From Terriglobia bacterium (GTDB taxonomy: Bacteria > Acidobacteriota > Terriglobia > UBA7540), in contig JAIQEZ010000068.1 in assembly GCA_020073545.1 (NCBI GenBank), forward strand, positions 1 to 45,923: a stretch of DNA of 45,923 nt, read 5' to 3'. The position numbers and the translations under genes are program-made. A model generated the notes under the pieces. It saw nothing but the letters and a program-made list of their open reading frames with translations. It was not told the DNA's origin and did no database searches. Positions 1 to 8,092 of this stretch are shown in pieces. Numbering within the stretch: the stretch's first letter is position 1; each line of letters begins with the position of its first letter.

Positions 1-148
1 GGCCACCGCGGCTGGGCGGCAACTGGATCACACCCGCTTCAACCAGCTTGACTTCACTCCCGCGGCTTTCGACCACCCCGTACCCGGTCATATTCAAGCC
101 CGGGTCGATTCCAATGACGCGCGTTGGCTCCTTGGGCGTGCTGGCCAT
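1..148 (-). CDS. ruvC: Crossover junction endodeoxyribonuclease RuvC, N-terminal part (runs off the window)
   Basis: Reading the minus strand from an ATG at 148 gives about 49 residues of the RuvC N-terminus. The stretch VIGIDPGLNMTGYGVVE is the first strand of the RNase H-like fold, and the aspartate of IDPG (residue 15 here) matches the first catalytic carboxylate of RuvC. RuvC cuts Holliday junctions in the RuvABC resolvasome. The remaining catalytic acids lie beyond position 1, so integrity cannot be judged. The start is supported by the short lead-in before the conserved strand. The gene is in the same direction as the sugar module upstream, but a word-repeat tract separates them, so a shared transcript is doubtful. 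Confidence 0.9.
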   Translation of the reverse strand, partial: MASTPKEPTRVIGIDPGLNMTGYGVVESRGSEVKLVEAGVIQLPPSRGG

Positions 149-171
149 TCGAAAGGATTGTAGCATTCAGT

Positions 172-272
172 GGTTAGTTGTCAGTAGTCAGTTGTCAGTA
201 ATCAGTTGGAAGAAGACTGGCAAAGCGGCTGGTGCCTGAAGATTGACAACTGATGACTGAAAACCGACGACT
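172..272. repeat. Short-word repeat tract (GTCAGTNGTCAGTTG type)
   Basis: The gap between ruvC and the next gene is built from near-periodic 6-8 base words: GTTAGTTGTCAGTAGTCAG and related words on the plus strand, then GACAACTGATGACTGA near 244-259, which is roughly the inverse of the first half. There is no coding potential. The same style of tract recurs in other gaps of this window with different words. Confidence 0.7.
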
Positions 273-275
273 GCT

Positions 276-2381
276 TTAGCGCGGCGTCGAGTCGGGCAGG
301 CCACCATCCACGGGAATCGTCGCGCCGGTCGTGGGAGTCTGGCGCGTAGCGAAGAAAAGAACGGCTCTGGCGACGTGTTGCGCGGTGACCGTGGCTTTGA
401 GCAGATTGCGCTGCCGGTAATACTCTTCCAAGCCCTTTTCATCCAGGCCGCGAGCGCGCATCCGGTCGGGGCCGACTTCCGCCCACAGGCCGGACCGGCG
501 ACCTCCATGTGAGAAGACGGCGTCCGGGGCGACCATGTTGACCCGGACCTCTAGCTCCGCCATTTCCTGGCTGGCAATCCGCGCCAGTTGATGCGCAGCG
601 GCTTTGGTGGCGCTGTAGGCGCCGAATTTTGCGCCTGGGGCGAAGACGTTCTTGGTGGAAACCAGCACAATGTCGCCGCCGGTCCCCTGCAGTCTAAAGT
701 GGCGGGCGGCTTCGCGCAGCAGCAGGAGTGTTCCTTCGGTGTTGACACGTTCAAGACGCTGGAAGGCCGGCAGGTCCATCATCTCCAGGGACGAGACCAT
801 GGCAACGCCGGCGTTGACGATCACCAGGTCAATGCCTCCCCAAGTCTTGATCACCGCGTTGAAACCCTGCGCCACGGAAGCGGGATCGGTTACATCCAGC
901 GGAACGCAGAGCACGCGCTCGCCGCGCCGCGTCTTCAGTTCTTGGCCGAGGCTATCAAGCGCGTCGCCGGGTAGGTCGGTGAGTGCCACGTGGCATCCTT
1001 GCTCAAGAAGTCCATCAGCAATCGCCGAGCCAATTGCGCCTGCCGCTCCGGTCACGATCGCGACTTGGCGCCCTAGCGGCGGCTCATCGGCGCGGAGTTT
1101 GGCGTGCTGCAAGGTGAAGTACTCCACCTCGAAGAGGTGCTGCTCCTCGATCCCTTGGTAAGTTCCCATCGCCGCGATCTTGGCCTTTGCTGCCAGCGTA
1201 TGCGCGGTGATATCGCGCGCGATTCGCGCCGCGCGCACATCCTTTCCGGCGCACAAAGCTCCCAGGCCAGGCAGAAGGACCACGCGCGGTAGGGGATCGA
1301 ACGGCTTCATGCCCGCAGGCATCAACGCCGCGTGCCGTTCAAGATAAGCTCGGTACTTAGCCGCATAGGCTTCCAGCGCCTTCGAAATCTGCGCTCGCAG
1401 TTTCGCCGGGTCGCTGTATTCAGGGTTATCGACCCAGAGAGGAAGCACCTTGGTGCGGATCAGATGGTCGGAGGTCAGCGTGGGTGTCAGGGCGAGCTCC
1501 TTGCCTCGATCTGAACCGAGGAAATCCAGGACCTCCTGGCTGACCAACGGTTGCAGGACCACACGGCGGTAAGGCCTGTCAGGGTCGCCGCTCGGCTGTG
1601 CCAGCAGGCCACGAACCACTGGCCCGGCGGTGACCAAGTGCTTCGCTGCATCGGCGGGAGACGTTCGAACCACTACCACGAGCGGCTTAGCCGCGCGACG
1701 CGCTGCGAACTCTTCCGCGCGCGTCACTAGATTAATCATGGCCTCGTAGGACTCACGCGCCGTGGCGCCCCAGGTCACGATTCCGTGTCGCATCCACACC
1801 ATGGCTCGGCATCCGGGGTGCGCATCATAGGCAGCCGCCACGGCCTTGGCCAGCTTGAATCCCGGCTTGACGTAGTCAACGAGTACCACGCCGTCGCCCA
1901 GCGCCTCGCGAACCAGCATATTGCCATCCGGTTGGTTGGTCAGTACGAGGATCGCGTCAGCGTGGGTGTGATCGATGAATTTGGCGAGAAGAAAAGCATG
2001 CGACAGGGTCTCGATGGAGGGTGCGGCCACGCCCTGAGCCAAGCGATGCAATTGGAACTCGCCGGCCATCGCTTCATCCGGAAGCTCCGTCAAAGTGCAC
2101 AGCCGCTTCAGAGACTCGAGGTCGAGCGGGATATGGCCATCGGGTTCGATCTGGGCCATATCCAACCCTGAAGCCTTCATGAAAAGGGCAGGCACCTCCT
2201 GGCCAAGGATGTTCCGATGATTCCCTTTTACAGATGTGTTCCCCCCGCCGTGCAGGACGAGTCCCTCGTCACCCCCCAGGAGGCGGCTGGTGTATGTACG
2301 CAAGGCCAAATCTTCTCCCCACTGGGCGGCGTATCGGGCCACACACTGGCTAGCGTCAGCATCAGACCAACGGTTTTTCAT
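276..2381 (-). CDS. Bifunctional class II aldolase / short-chain dehydrogenase (rhamnulose-1-phosphate aldolase-lactaldehyde dehydrogenase type)
   Basis: The product is 701 aa. The N-terminal half (about 1-400) is a class II aldolase/adducin domain: HGGGNTS at 44-50, the zinc-site histidines in HTHAD (138-142) and a later RHG motif near 200. The C-terminal part (about 435-701) is a Rossmann short-chain dehydrogenase with TGAAGAIG and the catalytic YSATK pair (Y589, K593). Proteins of this fused architecture cleave L-rhamnulose-1-phosphate to DHAP and L-lactaldehyde and oxidise the aldehyde; a different keto-sugar phosphate is possible. The frame stays open to 2504, but the extra 41 residues fall in a dispersed repeat, so the ATG at 2381 (MKNRW) is chosen. 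No rhamnose isomerase or kinase gene is nearby. It follows the epimerase and LsrF-like genes on the same strand, with a GH78 rhamnosidase about 31 kb away. Confidence 0.85.
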   Translation of the reverse strand: MKNRWSDADASQCVARYAAQWGEDLALRTYTSRLLGGDEGLVLHGGGNTSVKGNHRNILGQEVPALFMKASGLDMAQIEPDGHIPLDLESLKRLCTLTELPDEAMAGEFQLHRLAQGVAAPSIETLSHAFLLAKFIDHTHADAILVLTNQPDGNMLVREALGDGVVLVDYVKPGFKLAKAVAAAYDAHPGCRAMVWMRHGIVTWGATARESYEAMINLVTRAEEFAARRAAKPLVVVVRTSPADAAKHLVTAGPVVRGLLAQPSGDPDRPYRRVVLQPLVSQEVLDFLGSDRGKELALTPTLTSDHLIRTKVLPLWVDNPEYSDPAKLRAQISKALEAYAAKYRAYLERHAALMPAGMKPFDPLPRVVLLPGLGALCAGKDVRAARIARDITAHTLAAKAKIAAMGTYQGIEEQHLFEVEYFTLQHAKLRADEPPLGRQVAIVTGAAGAIGSAIADGLLEQGCHVALTDLPGDALDSLGQELKTRRGERVLCVPLDVTDPASVAQGFNAVIKTWGGIDLVIVNAGVAMVSSLEMMDLPAFQRLERVNTEGTLLLLREAARHFRLQGTGGDIVLVSTKNVFAPGAKFGAYSATKAAAHQLARIASQEMAELEVRVNMVAPDAVFSHGGRRSGLWAEVGPDRMRARGLDEKGLEEYYRQRNLLKATVTAQHVARAVLFFATRQTPTTGATIPVDGGLPDSTPR

Positions 2382-2421
2382 AGGAGTCTCGGCGTTCCTA
2401 GCCAAACGGGTCTCTGTTCCA

Positions 2422-2556
2422 AATCTTTGCGCCTCCGCGCCTTGGCGTGAGATTGTTTCGCTTTTCACAATCCCTAACAACCAGGATCTGTCTTGCAGGT
2501 TCATCTTCAGGCACAGAAAACATTCTCACGCAAAGGCGCGAAGGCGCAAAGCCTTT
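2422..2556. repeat. Inverted pair of dispersed CTCACGCnAAGGCGC-type repeats
   Basis: The segment around 2422-2453 (TTTGCGCCTCCGCGCC then TTGGCGTGAG) and the one around 2522-2551 (TCTCACGCAAAGGCGCGAAG then GCGCAAAG) are near-identical inverted copies of about 30 bases, separated by about 70 bases. They could form a long cruciform. I recognise the motif as a dispersed intergenic repeat that translates as SRKGAKAQR-like peptides in many bacterial genomes. It supplies the false N-terminal extension of the aldolase-dehydrogenase frame. Confidence 0.7.
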
Positions 2557-2614
2557 TGCGAGGGGGGAAGGCCCTCTTCGTGAACAACAAGTGGAAAATG
2601 ATGTACCAGACCGC

Positions 2615-3373
2615 TTACGCGCTCGTCCCCGGCCTTCGGCTGCGCGCTGCCTTCACCGCCGCCTCCAGCATGAAGCGCGCGTTGGCCTCCGGCGTCTTGC
2701 CATCGAACACGGCGCTACCGGTCACGATCAGATCGGCGCCGGTCGCTGCGACCTCCGCGATATTCTCTTTCGTGATGCCGCCATCCACGCCCAGGAGGAT
2801 CTCCTTGCCAGAATCCACAATCAGGCGCCGAGCCCGGGCGATGCGGCGCGTGGTGGAGGGAATATATTTCTGCCCTCCCCACCCCGGGTTCACGGCCAGG
2901 AGCACGACGAGCTCGACTTCGTCGAGAAGCGGTTCGAGAGCTTCCACCGGCGTCCCGGGATTCAGCGCTACGCCGCGCACGATTCCCCTCTCCGCATTGT
3001 TCACGTTTGTGAAGGTCCGCAACTTTTGCAGAACTCGATGCACGTGCGAGCAGGCCTCGGGATGAATCGTGACGATGTCCGCGCCGGCGGCGACGTAGTC
3101 GGCGACCTTCTCCAGCGGCTCCTCGATCATCAGGTGGACGTCCTTGAGCAGGGAAGTCTTAATCGCCTTGATGAGCGGTGGTCCCGCCGTCATCATGGGG
3201 CAAAAGCAACCGTCCATGACGTCCACGTGCACCAGCTTGACGCCTGTCTTCTCCAGCAGAGAGATTTCCGATCCCAGGGAGAGTAGGTTGGCCGTGAGCA
3301 TTCCGACGCTGATGGTCGGCGCCGCGTCGCGCAGCGACTCAAACCCTTGGGACTTAGTCACGTTTTCCCCCAT
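2615..3373 (-). CDS. Ribulose-phosphate 3-epimerase family protein, LsrE-like
   Basis: The product is about 252 aa with a TIM-barrel Rpe fold. Metal and catalytic positions are present: VHVD (H49, D51), DVHLM (H80), the phosphate loop NPGWGGQ (162-168) and GVDGG (D197). Unlike housekeeping Rpe, the first strand reads SVGMLTANLL instead of the usual APSILSADF, and MDGCFCPMMT replaces the usual MDnhyVPNlT. From memory these changes resemble the LsrE protein of the Salmonella lsr (AI-2) operon. Its neighbour upstream is an LsrF-like enzyme, which supports that reading. A standard pentose-phosphate role remains possible. The frame extends to 3550, but that part lies in a palindromic repeat, so ATG 3373 is preferred; no strong ribosome binding site is visible before it. 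Confidence 0.8.
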   Translation of the reverse strand: MGENVTKSQGFESLRDAAPTISVGMLTANLLSLGSEISLLEKTGVKLVHVDVMDGCFCPMMTAGPPLIKAIKTSLLKDVHLMIEEPLEKVADYVAAGADIVTIHPEACSHVHRVLQKLRTFTNVNNAERGIVRGVALNPGTPVEALEPLLDEVELVVLLAVNPGWGGQKYIPSTTRRIARARRLIVDSGKEILLGVDGGITKENIAEVAATGADLIVTGSAVFDGKTPEANARFMLEAAVKAARSRRPGTSA

Positions 3374-3437
3374 CAAAAGGCTTGACGTGCAGAACTTGAC
3401 TCTTTGAGTCAAGTTTTCGAAGCTATCGCTACCAAAA

Positions 3438-3577
3438 GACCCCTCACCCGCCCTCGTTCCTCGGGCACCCTCTCCCCGAGGGAGAGGGCTGTGATTCTCG
3501 ATCTTTACCCTCTCCGGGGGGAGAGGGTGGACCGAGGCCGGCGCTTTCACCAGCCGGCGCGGGCCGGGTGAGGGGTC
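3438..3577. repeat. Composite palindromic intergenic element (13-bp terminal inverted repeats, two inner hairpins)
   Basis: GACCCCTCACCCG at 3438-3450 is the exact reverse complement of 3565-3577. Between them lie two further stem-loops, CCCTCTCCC...GGGAGAGGG near 3470-3489 and ACCCTCTCC-GGGG-GGAGAGGGT near 3507-3528. I recognise this as a widespread metagenomic and proteobacterial/acidobacterial intergenic repeat that is often mistranslated as SPLPRGEGARGTRAGEG; that peptide occurs in the extended upstream frame of the epimerase gene. Confidence 0.8.
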
Positions 3578-3637
3578 ATGGCCCGTCAGTCCGAGGTAAA
3601 GCCTCGCCAGTGTCCTGTCCCATCGTGAGCCGTTTAT

Positions 3638-3667
3638 TCTGACTCCTGGCTTCTAACTTCTGACTCC
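3638..3667. repeat. Short-word repeat (TTCTGACTCCTG type) reaching into the lsrF stop
   Basis: TTCTGACTCC, TGGCTTCTAA and CTTCTGACTCCTG are three imperfect copies of one word. The tract includes the stop codon of the LsrF-like gene (minus strand TAG at 3655-3653), so the last few residues of that protein (GVRS) come from repeat DNA. Confidence 0.5.
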
Positions 3668-4549
3668 TGCCGTCTCATGCTTGAGCGTCTGATACAAGTC
3701 GTAGGCGGGCTCAGGTTTCATGAGTTCGTGAACGACTTTGCCAACCGCCTGGATCATGGCGACAGGCGCGTCAGCCTGGAAAATGTTCCGGCCCATGTCC
3801 ACACCCGCGGCGCCCTCGCTGACCGCGCGGTAAGCCATGGTCAGCGCTTCGAGTTCGGGCAGCTTCTTGCCGCCGGCCATCACCACCGGCACCGGGCAGG
3901 AGGCGGTGATCGTTTCGAACCCTTCCGGCACGTAATAGGTCTTTACGATCTGCGCGCCCAGTTCGGCACAGATGCGGCACGCCAGGCGGAAGTACTTGGC
4001 GTCGCGCACCATGGTCTTGCCGACCGCCGTCACGCCCAGCGTGATAACTCCATAGCGCAGGCCCGCGTCCACCAGGCGGGTCAGGTTGTGAATCGACTGC
4101 GTCTCGAACTCGCCGCCGATGAAGACCTGCACGGCCATGGCGCAAGCATTCAGCCGGATCGCATCGTCGATGTCCAGCGCGATTTGTTCGTTGGAGAGTT
4201 CCTTGAGGATGCTGGGCCCGCCACTGGCCCGCAACACAATCCCCTGGGAAAAAGTCGAGGGGATAGTCGTTCGCAAGATGCCGCGCGTCAGCATCAAGGC
4301 GTTGGTGTGGGGAAGGAGGGGAAGGATGCTCACGTCCACCCGCTCCAAACCCGTCGTGGGGCCCTGGAAGTATCCATGATCGATGGCCAGCATCACCGTG
4401 CGGCCCGAGGCAGGATTAAAGATGCGGGCCAGCCGGTTCTGCATCCCCCAATCCAGTGCGCCGGAGCCCCGCAGGAAAAAGGCCTGGTTCTCGAACGGAA
4501 CATCCAGGTAGAAGTCCTTGGTATCTTTCGCGCCCTCGATATCTGCCAT
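3653..4549 (-). CDS. lsrF: LsrF-like class I aldolase/thiolase (3-hydroxy-5-phosphonooxypentane-2,4-dione thiolase family)
   Basis: The product is 298 aa and is recognisable end to end as Lsr[18 protein letters not shown] near 30-46, [18 protein letters not shown] at 53-70, VRDAKYF near 181-187, and [15 protein letters not shown] with the Schiff-base lysine at K203, the same number as in E. coli LsrF. Further matches are GGKKLPE and [10 protein letters not shown] near the C-terminus. In enteric bacteria LsrF ends AI-2 breakdown by moving an acetyl group from phospho-HPD to CoA, giving DHAP and acetyl-CoA. The start has a good AAGGAG site 8 bases upstream. The LsrE-like gene follows downstream, but lsrACDB, lsrK and lsrG are not in the window, so the true substrate may be another phosphorylated dicarbonyl or keto-sugar. 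Confidence 0.88.
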   Translation of the reverse strand: MADIEGAKDTKDFYLDVPFENQAFFLRGSGALDWGMQNRLARIFNPASGRTVMLAIDHGYFQGPTTGLERVDVSILPLLPHTNALMLTRGILRTTIPSTFSQGIVLRASGGPSILKELSNEQIALDIDDAIRLNACAMAVQVFIGGEFETQSIHNLTRLVDAGLRYGVITLGVTAVGKTMVRDAKYFRLACRICAELGAQIVKTYYVPEGFETITASCPVPVVMAGGKKLPELEALTMAYRAVSEGAAGVDMGRNIFQADAPVAMIQAVGKVVHELMKPEPAYDLYQTLKHETAGVRS

Positions 4550-4599
4550 GCTTTTTCTCCTTCAATTGTTTCGCTTCAGTCGCCTTCCGATGAGAATGT

Positions 4600-5337
4600 C
4601 TATTCCGCCGGTCGCGAGCTTCCCGGCACGGCAAGCCGGTCGAGCATTCTATACAAGAGCCGCCCAATGATACCAAACTCCTTCCGGCAAGCCAGCATCT
4701 GATCAGGGGGCTGCTGATATCGGCCTGAGTCGATGTCAGTTCGGCAGTTTTGGATCAACGCCCGCACAACGCGCGGGGTGACCTCCAGATGGAACTGCAC
4801 CCCCAGCACCGTCCCGCCGAATTCGAAGGCTTGATTCTTACATGCCTCATTTCTGGCCAAGTGTAGTGCGCCTGGCGGGATTTCAAAGGTTTCCCCGTGC
4901 CAGTGGAAGGCAGTGAAGGATCCCGGGAAGTCGGCAAATAGGTTTGAGGAAGTCGCCGGCTGAGTGAGGCGCACAGGGAACCAACCGATTTCCTTGTGCC
5001 GGTTCCGGTAGACTCTTGCTCCCAGCACATCCGCCAGGAGTTGGGCGCCCAGGCAGACGCCCAGAACTCGCTTGCGTGCCTTTATGGCGCGTTCGATCAG
5101 CTTCTCCTCATCGGCAAGCCAAGGGTAAACGCTTTGGTCGTGTACGCTCATCGGTCCGCCCATGATAACCAGCCAGTCGAAATCAGCGAGCGAAGGGAGA
5201 GGCTGCCCACGATCGAGCCGGCAACCTAAGAGGGTGTGTCCTTGCCGGTGAGCCCAGGTGGCGATTCCGGCTGGTCCTTCAAAAGGGACGTGCTGGAGGT
5301 AATGAATCCTCAACGTCGAGCCTGCCTTTTTGCTCAC
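4600..5337 (-). CDS. Type 1 glutamine amidotransferase (GMP synthase-like class I GATase)
   Basis: A class I GATase domain of about 245 aa. The nucleophile elbow GVCLGAQLL holds C95, the second motif FDWLVIMGGPMSVHD lies at 53-67, and the His-Glu of the triad is in QFHLEVTP (H183, E185). Stand-alone proteins of this kind transfer or hydrolyse glutamine amide nitrogen, or act as gamma-glutamyl peptidases; the acceptor is unknown. A GTG at 5337 is chosen because GGAGGA lies immediately upstream; an ATG at 5361 would add eight residues. It is 50 bases upstream of lsrF on the same strand, so the two may be cotranscribed, though no functional link is obvious. Confidence 0.8.
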   Translation of the reverse strand: MSKKAGSTLRIHYLQHVPFEGPAGIATWAHRQGHTLLGCRLDRGQPLPSLADFDWLVIMGGPMSVHDQSVYPWLADEEKLIERAIKARKRVLGVCLGAQLLADVLGARVYRNRHKEIGWFPVRLTQPATSSNLFADFPGSFTAFHWHGETFEIPPGALHLARNEACKNQAFEFGGTVLGVQFHLEVTPRVVRALIQNCRTDIDSGRYQQPPDQMLACRKEFGIIGRLLYRMLDRLAVPGSSRPAE

Positions 5338-5492
5338 TAATCCTCCGGGATGCACCGCCACCCAATCCGCAAGTGGCGCTCTCCGACCTTGCGGCTTTTC
5401 GACTGCGCCGAGGCCTTGGCGGCGCGGCAGGGTCGGTTCGAGAATCCTTTATGCGACGCGATACAAACCCGCGCCGCTTGAAAAGCCGCAGA

Positions 5493-5519
5493 GCCTGCCC
5501 TGAGCAGAGCGAAGGGGCC
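5493..5519. repeat. Dispersed CCTGCCCTGAGCAGAGCGAAGGGGCC-type repeat copy
   Basis: A single copy of an imperfect hairpin word (GCCTGCCCTGAGC followed by AGAGCGAAGGGGCC). I recognise it as a common dispersed intergenic motif that translates as CPEQSEG or LRSAQGR in various frames. The rest of the gap from 5338 to 5681 holds no gene. Confidence 0.5.
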
Positions 5520-5586
5520 GAACCGCGGGCCCCGCATTGCAGTATCGTAATTTCTTGTTTGCTTGGCCAACATTTTTCGTCGTGTG

Positions 5587-5637
5587 TGTAGGGCCACCCT
5601 TGGGACGGCCCAGGCCCGGGCAAGCCCCGGCCCTACA
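5587..5637. repeat. Small palindromic element with 9-bp terminal inverted repeats
   Basis: TGTAGGGCC (5587-5595) pairs exactly with GGCCCTACA (5629-5637). The centre is GC-rich and self-complementary (GCCCGGGC). It lies between convergently spaced minus-strand genes in a gap without coding potential. It has the same outline as the other hairpin elements in this window, with a different sequence. Confidence 0.6.
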
Positions 5638-5681
5638 GGACCCCACGCCATGTTTGGTTGCGGCCACCCGCGGGCCCCGCG

Positions 5682-6947
5682 CTATGCATAAATCCCGCGC
5701 AGCTTGATCGAGAAGGCCACGCGGTCGATGGCCAGCATGTAGGCGGCAATGCGGTTATTGACGTTGTGCTTTTCGCCGTAGCCCACCACGTCGTTGAAGG
5801 CGGAGACTATGATCTGTTTCAGGCGGTCGTTGACCATGCCTTCCGGCCAGAAGTAACCCTGCCGGTCCTGTACCCACTCGAAATAAGAAACCGTCACGCC
5901 ACCGGCGTTCGCTAGGATATCGGGAATCACAAACACGCCCCGCTCAAACAGGATGTCGTCGGCAGGAGGCGTGGTGGGGCTGTTGGCGCCTTCCACCAGG
6001 ATTCGCGCCTTCACTTTGTCGGCATTCTTGCTATTGATCACGCTCTCGGTAGCAGCGGGCAGGAGGACATCGCAATCCTGCTCCAGGATTTCCTGACTGC
6101 TGATGCTCTCTCCCCGCGCAAAGCCCTTGACGGTCTTAGCTTCCTTCGCGTGATCGAGCAGTTTGGGGATGTCGAGACCTTGGAGGTTAAGGACCCCTCC
6201 GCATATGTCGCCGACCCCGATGACCTTGTAGCCCGCTTCGTGCATCAAGCGAGCGGCCTGGGAGCCGACGTTGCCAAAGCCCTGGACGATCACGCGCGTG
6301 GCATCCCGCCGCCACCCGAAGCGCTTCAGGGCCTGGTCACAGACGATCATGCAGCCGCGCCCGGTCGCCTCGCGGCGCCCAAGTGATCCGCCCAAGTCGA
6401 GTGGCTTGCCGGTCACGCTGGCCGTGACCGTGTGGCGGACGTGCATAGAGTACGTGTCCATAATCCAGGCCATGGTCTGCTCATCGGTGTTCATGTCGGG
6501 CGCGGGGACGTCACGCTCCGGGCCGATGTAGTCGAGAATCTCCGCCGTGTACCGCCGCGTAATGCGCTCCAGCTCACCCATGGAAAGCTTGGAAGGGTCG
6601 CACACGACCCCGCCCTTGGCGCCGCCAAAGGGAATATTGACCACGGCGCACTTCCAGGTCATCTCGGCAGCCAGCCCGCGAATCTCGTCCAGGGTGACGT
6701 CGGGGGAGTAGCGAACTCCTCCTTTGCACGGTCCGCGCGCGAGGCTGTGCTGCACGCGGTAGCCGTCGAATACCTCCAGCTTGCCGTTGTCCATGGCGAC
6801 CGGAATGTGGACGATGATCTCGCGGTTAGGTGTGCGGAGATAGCGCATCAGACCTTCCTCGAGGTTCAGTTTGCGGGCCGCCACATCGAACCTGGCCGCC
6901 ATTGATTCATAGACACTAAGTTCCTTTTGTGTTTCCATAACGCTCAT
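5682..6947 (-). CDS. gdhA: Glu/Leu/Phe/Val dehydrogenase (glutamate dehydrogenase)
   Basis: The product is 421 aa, the usual length for hexameric NAD(P)-dependent glutamate dehydrogenase. It has the dimerisation/substrate domain with [13 protein letters not shown] (about 72-84) and the catalytic lysine motif [15 protein letters not shown] (about 104-118). [16 protein letters not shown] follows, then a Rossmann domain with [10 protein letters not shown] and a C-terminal [17 protein letters not shown]. It interconverts glutamate with 2-oxoglutarate and ammonia. The ATG at 6947 is preceded by GAGGGGG with a 5-base gap. It stands alone, separated from lpxC by about 230 bases with no gene. Whether it uses NAD or NADP was not decided from sequence. 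Confidence 0.93.
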   Translation of the reverse strand: MSVMETQKELSVYESMAARFDVAARKLNLEEGLMRYLRTPNREIIVHIPVAMDNGKLEVFDGYRVQHSLARGPCKGGVRYSPDVTLDEIRGLAAEMTWKCAVVNIPFGGAKGGVVCDPSKLSMGELERITRRYTAEILDYIGPERDVPAPDMNTDEQTMAWIMDTYSMHVRHTVTASVTGKPLDLGGSLGRREATGRGCMIVCDQALKRFGWRRDATRVIVQGFGNVGSQAARLMHEAGYKVIGVGDICGGVLNLQGLDIPKLLDHAKEAKTVKGFARGESISSQEILEQDCDVLLPAATESVINSKNADKVKARILVEGANSPTTPPADDILFERGVFVIPDILANAGGVTVSYFEWVQDRQGYFWPEGMVNDRLKQIIVSAFNDVVGYGEKHNVNNRIAAYMLAIDRVAFSIKLRGIYA

Positions 6948-7180
6948 GATGCCCCCTCAGGCGCCGGTATGAAAACCGCCTAGGGGTTATTGGCAGGTTT
7001 CCACACAGGCCCCAGAGCCGTAACGCTCGTCGGCTCGAGGGTGAGTATAGCAAATGGCATACCACTGTTCTACGGGGCCAAATGCGGCTTAGCGGAGGGA
7101 CTTGCGGATCCTGAGGCGACGTGCTTTTGACGCAGCTCAGACAGTAATATGACAAACTGCCTGTCTCCACTTGCTTACGC

Positions 7181-8092
7181 CTAGGCGCTACTCGCGGCAA
7201 GTTCGGCCCCTGTGGGGACGGGAACCTTCGAACCCGCCTCGGTGTTGGTGGTGAGAGTCCAGCAATCCTTTTGACGCAGTAACTGGGAGACCAATTGGGC
7301 GTGCATGGCGTGGCCGGCCCGGTCGGCAACCACGTGGCCGATCAGGGGATGCCCCAGCAGGGAAAAATCTCCGATCAGGTCCAGGATCTTGTGGCGGCAG
7401 AATTCATCGGGGAAGCGGAGGCCTTCGGGGTTCATGACGCGTTCGCGATCCAGAACCACGACATTCTCAAGTGAGCCGCCCTTGACGAGCCCGCTCTTGA
7501 GCAGCATTTCGACTTCATTCAGAAAGCCAAAGGTTCGTGCTGGCGCGATCTCAGTTTCGTACTTGCCGGCGCCAGGAGCGAACTCCAGCGATTGCGCGCC
7601 GATCACGGGATGGGGAAAGGCAATCGAGTAACTGATCCGCAGGGTCTCCGCGGGATGGATAGCTATCCGTTTGGCGCCGTCCACGACTTCCACGGATTTC
7701 AGGATCTTGGCGTAGACGCGCCGTGCACGCTGGGGGCGGATACCCGCCTCACGGATCAACTTCACGAACGGCAAGGCGCTGCCATCCACAATGGGCAGTT
7801 CCAGGTTGTCGATTTCGACGATGGCGTTGTCGACCTGCAGTCCCGCGAGCGCCGAAAGCAAGTGCTCGGTGGTTGAAATCAGCACGCCTTTCTTCATCAG
7901 GCTGGTGGCGTAGCTCACACGGGCGACATGGCGGGAGTGCGCCTCGATCATGAAGCCGTCCAGGTCAGTTCGCTTGAAGATGATGCCGGTGTTGGCGGGG
8001 GCGGGGCAGAGACGCAAGTTCACGTTTACCCCGGTGTGCAACCCAATTCCTGAAAGTGATACAGTTGAAGCCAGACTCTGTTGTGAAGCCAA
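7181..8092 (-). CDS. lpxC: UDP-3-O-acyl-N-acetylglucosamine deacetylase
   Basis: The product is 303 aa, normal for LpxC, the committed zinc-dependent step of lipid A synthesis. Zinc ligands are visible: TTEHLLSALAGLQVDN with H77, and HKILDLIGDFSLLGHPL with the HxxxD pair. The catalytic histidine is in RAGHAMHAQLV. The N-terminus SLSGIGLHTGVNVNLRLCPA matches the family opening. The start is a TTG at 8092 preceded by GGGAGGG at a short spacing, which may lower expression, as suits a tightly dosed enzyme. It diverges from polA. Its presence argues for an outer membrane with lipopolysaccharide. Confidence 0.95.
   Translation of the reverse strand: MASQQSLASTVSLSGIGLHTGVNVNLRLCPAPANTGIIFKRTDLDGFMIEAHSRHVARVSYATSLMKKGVLISTTEHLLSALAGLQVDNAIVEIDNLELPIVDGSALPFVKLIREAGIRPQRARRVYAKILKSVEVVDGAKRIAIHPAETLRISYSIAFPHPVIGAQSLEFAPGAGKYETEIAPARTFGFLNEVEMLLKSGLVKGGSLENVVVLDRERVMNPEGLRFPDEFCRHKILDLIGDFSLLGHPLIGHVVADRAGHAMHAQLVSQLLRQKDCWTLTTNTEAGSKVPVPTGAELAASSA

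Noticed and set aside
172-272. CRISPR array
   Set aside because: The words are 6-9 bases, overlap and drift; there are no constant 24-40 base repeats with unique spacers, and no cas genes.
2382-2504. N-terminal extension of the aldolase-dehydrogenase frame to 2504
   Set aside because: The extra 41 residues (SRQGAEAQR and so on) are encoded by a dispersed repeat, and the family similarity begins at MKNRW (2381).
3374-3550. N-terminal extension of the epimerase frame to 3550
   Set aside because: The residues SPLPRGEGARGTRAGEGS are a translation of a palindromic intergenic repeat, not protein sequence.
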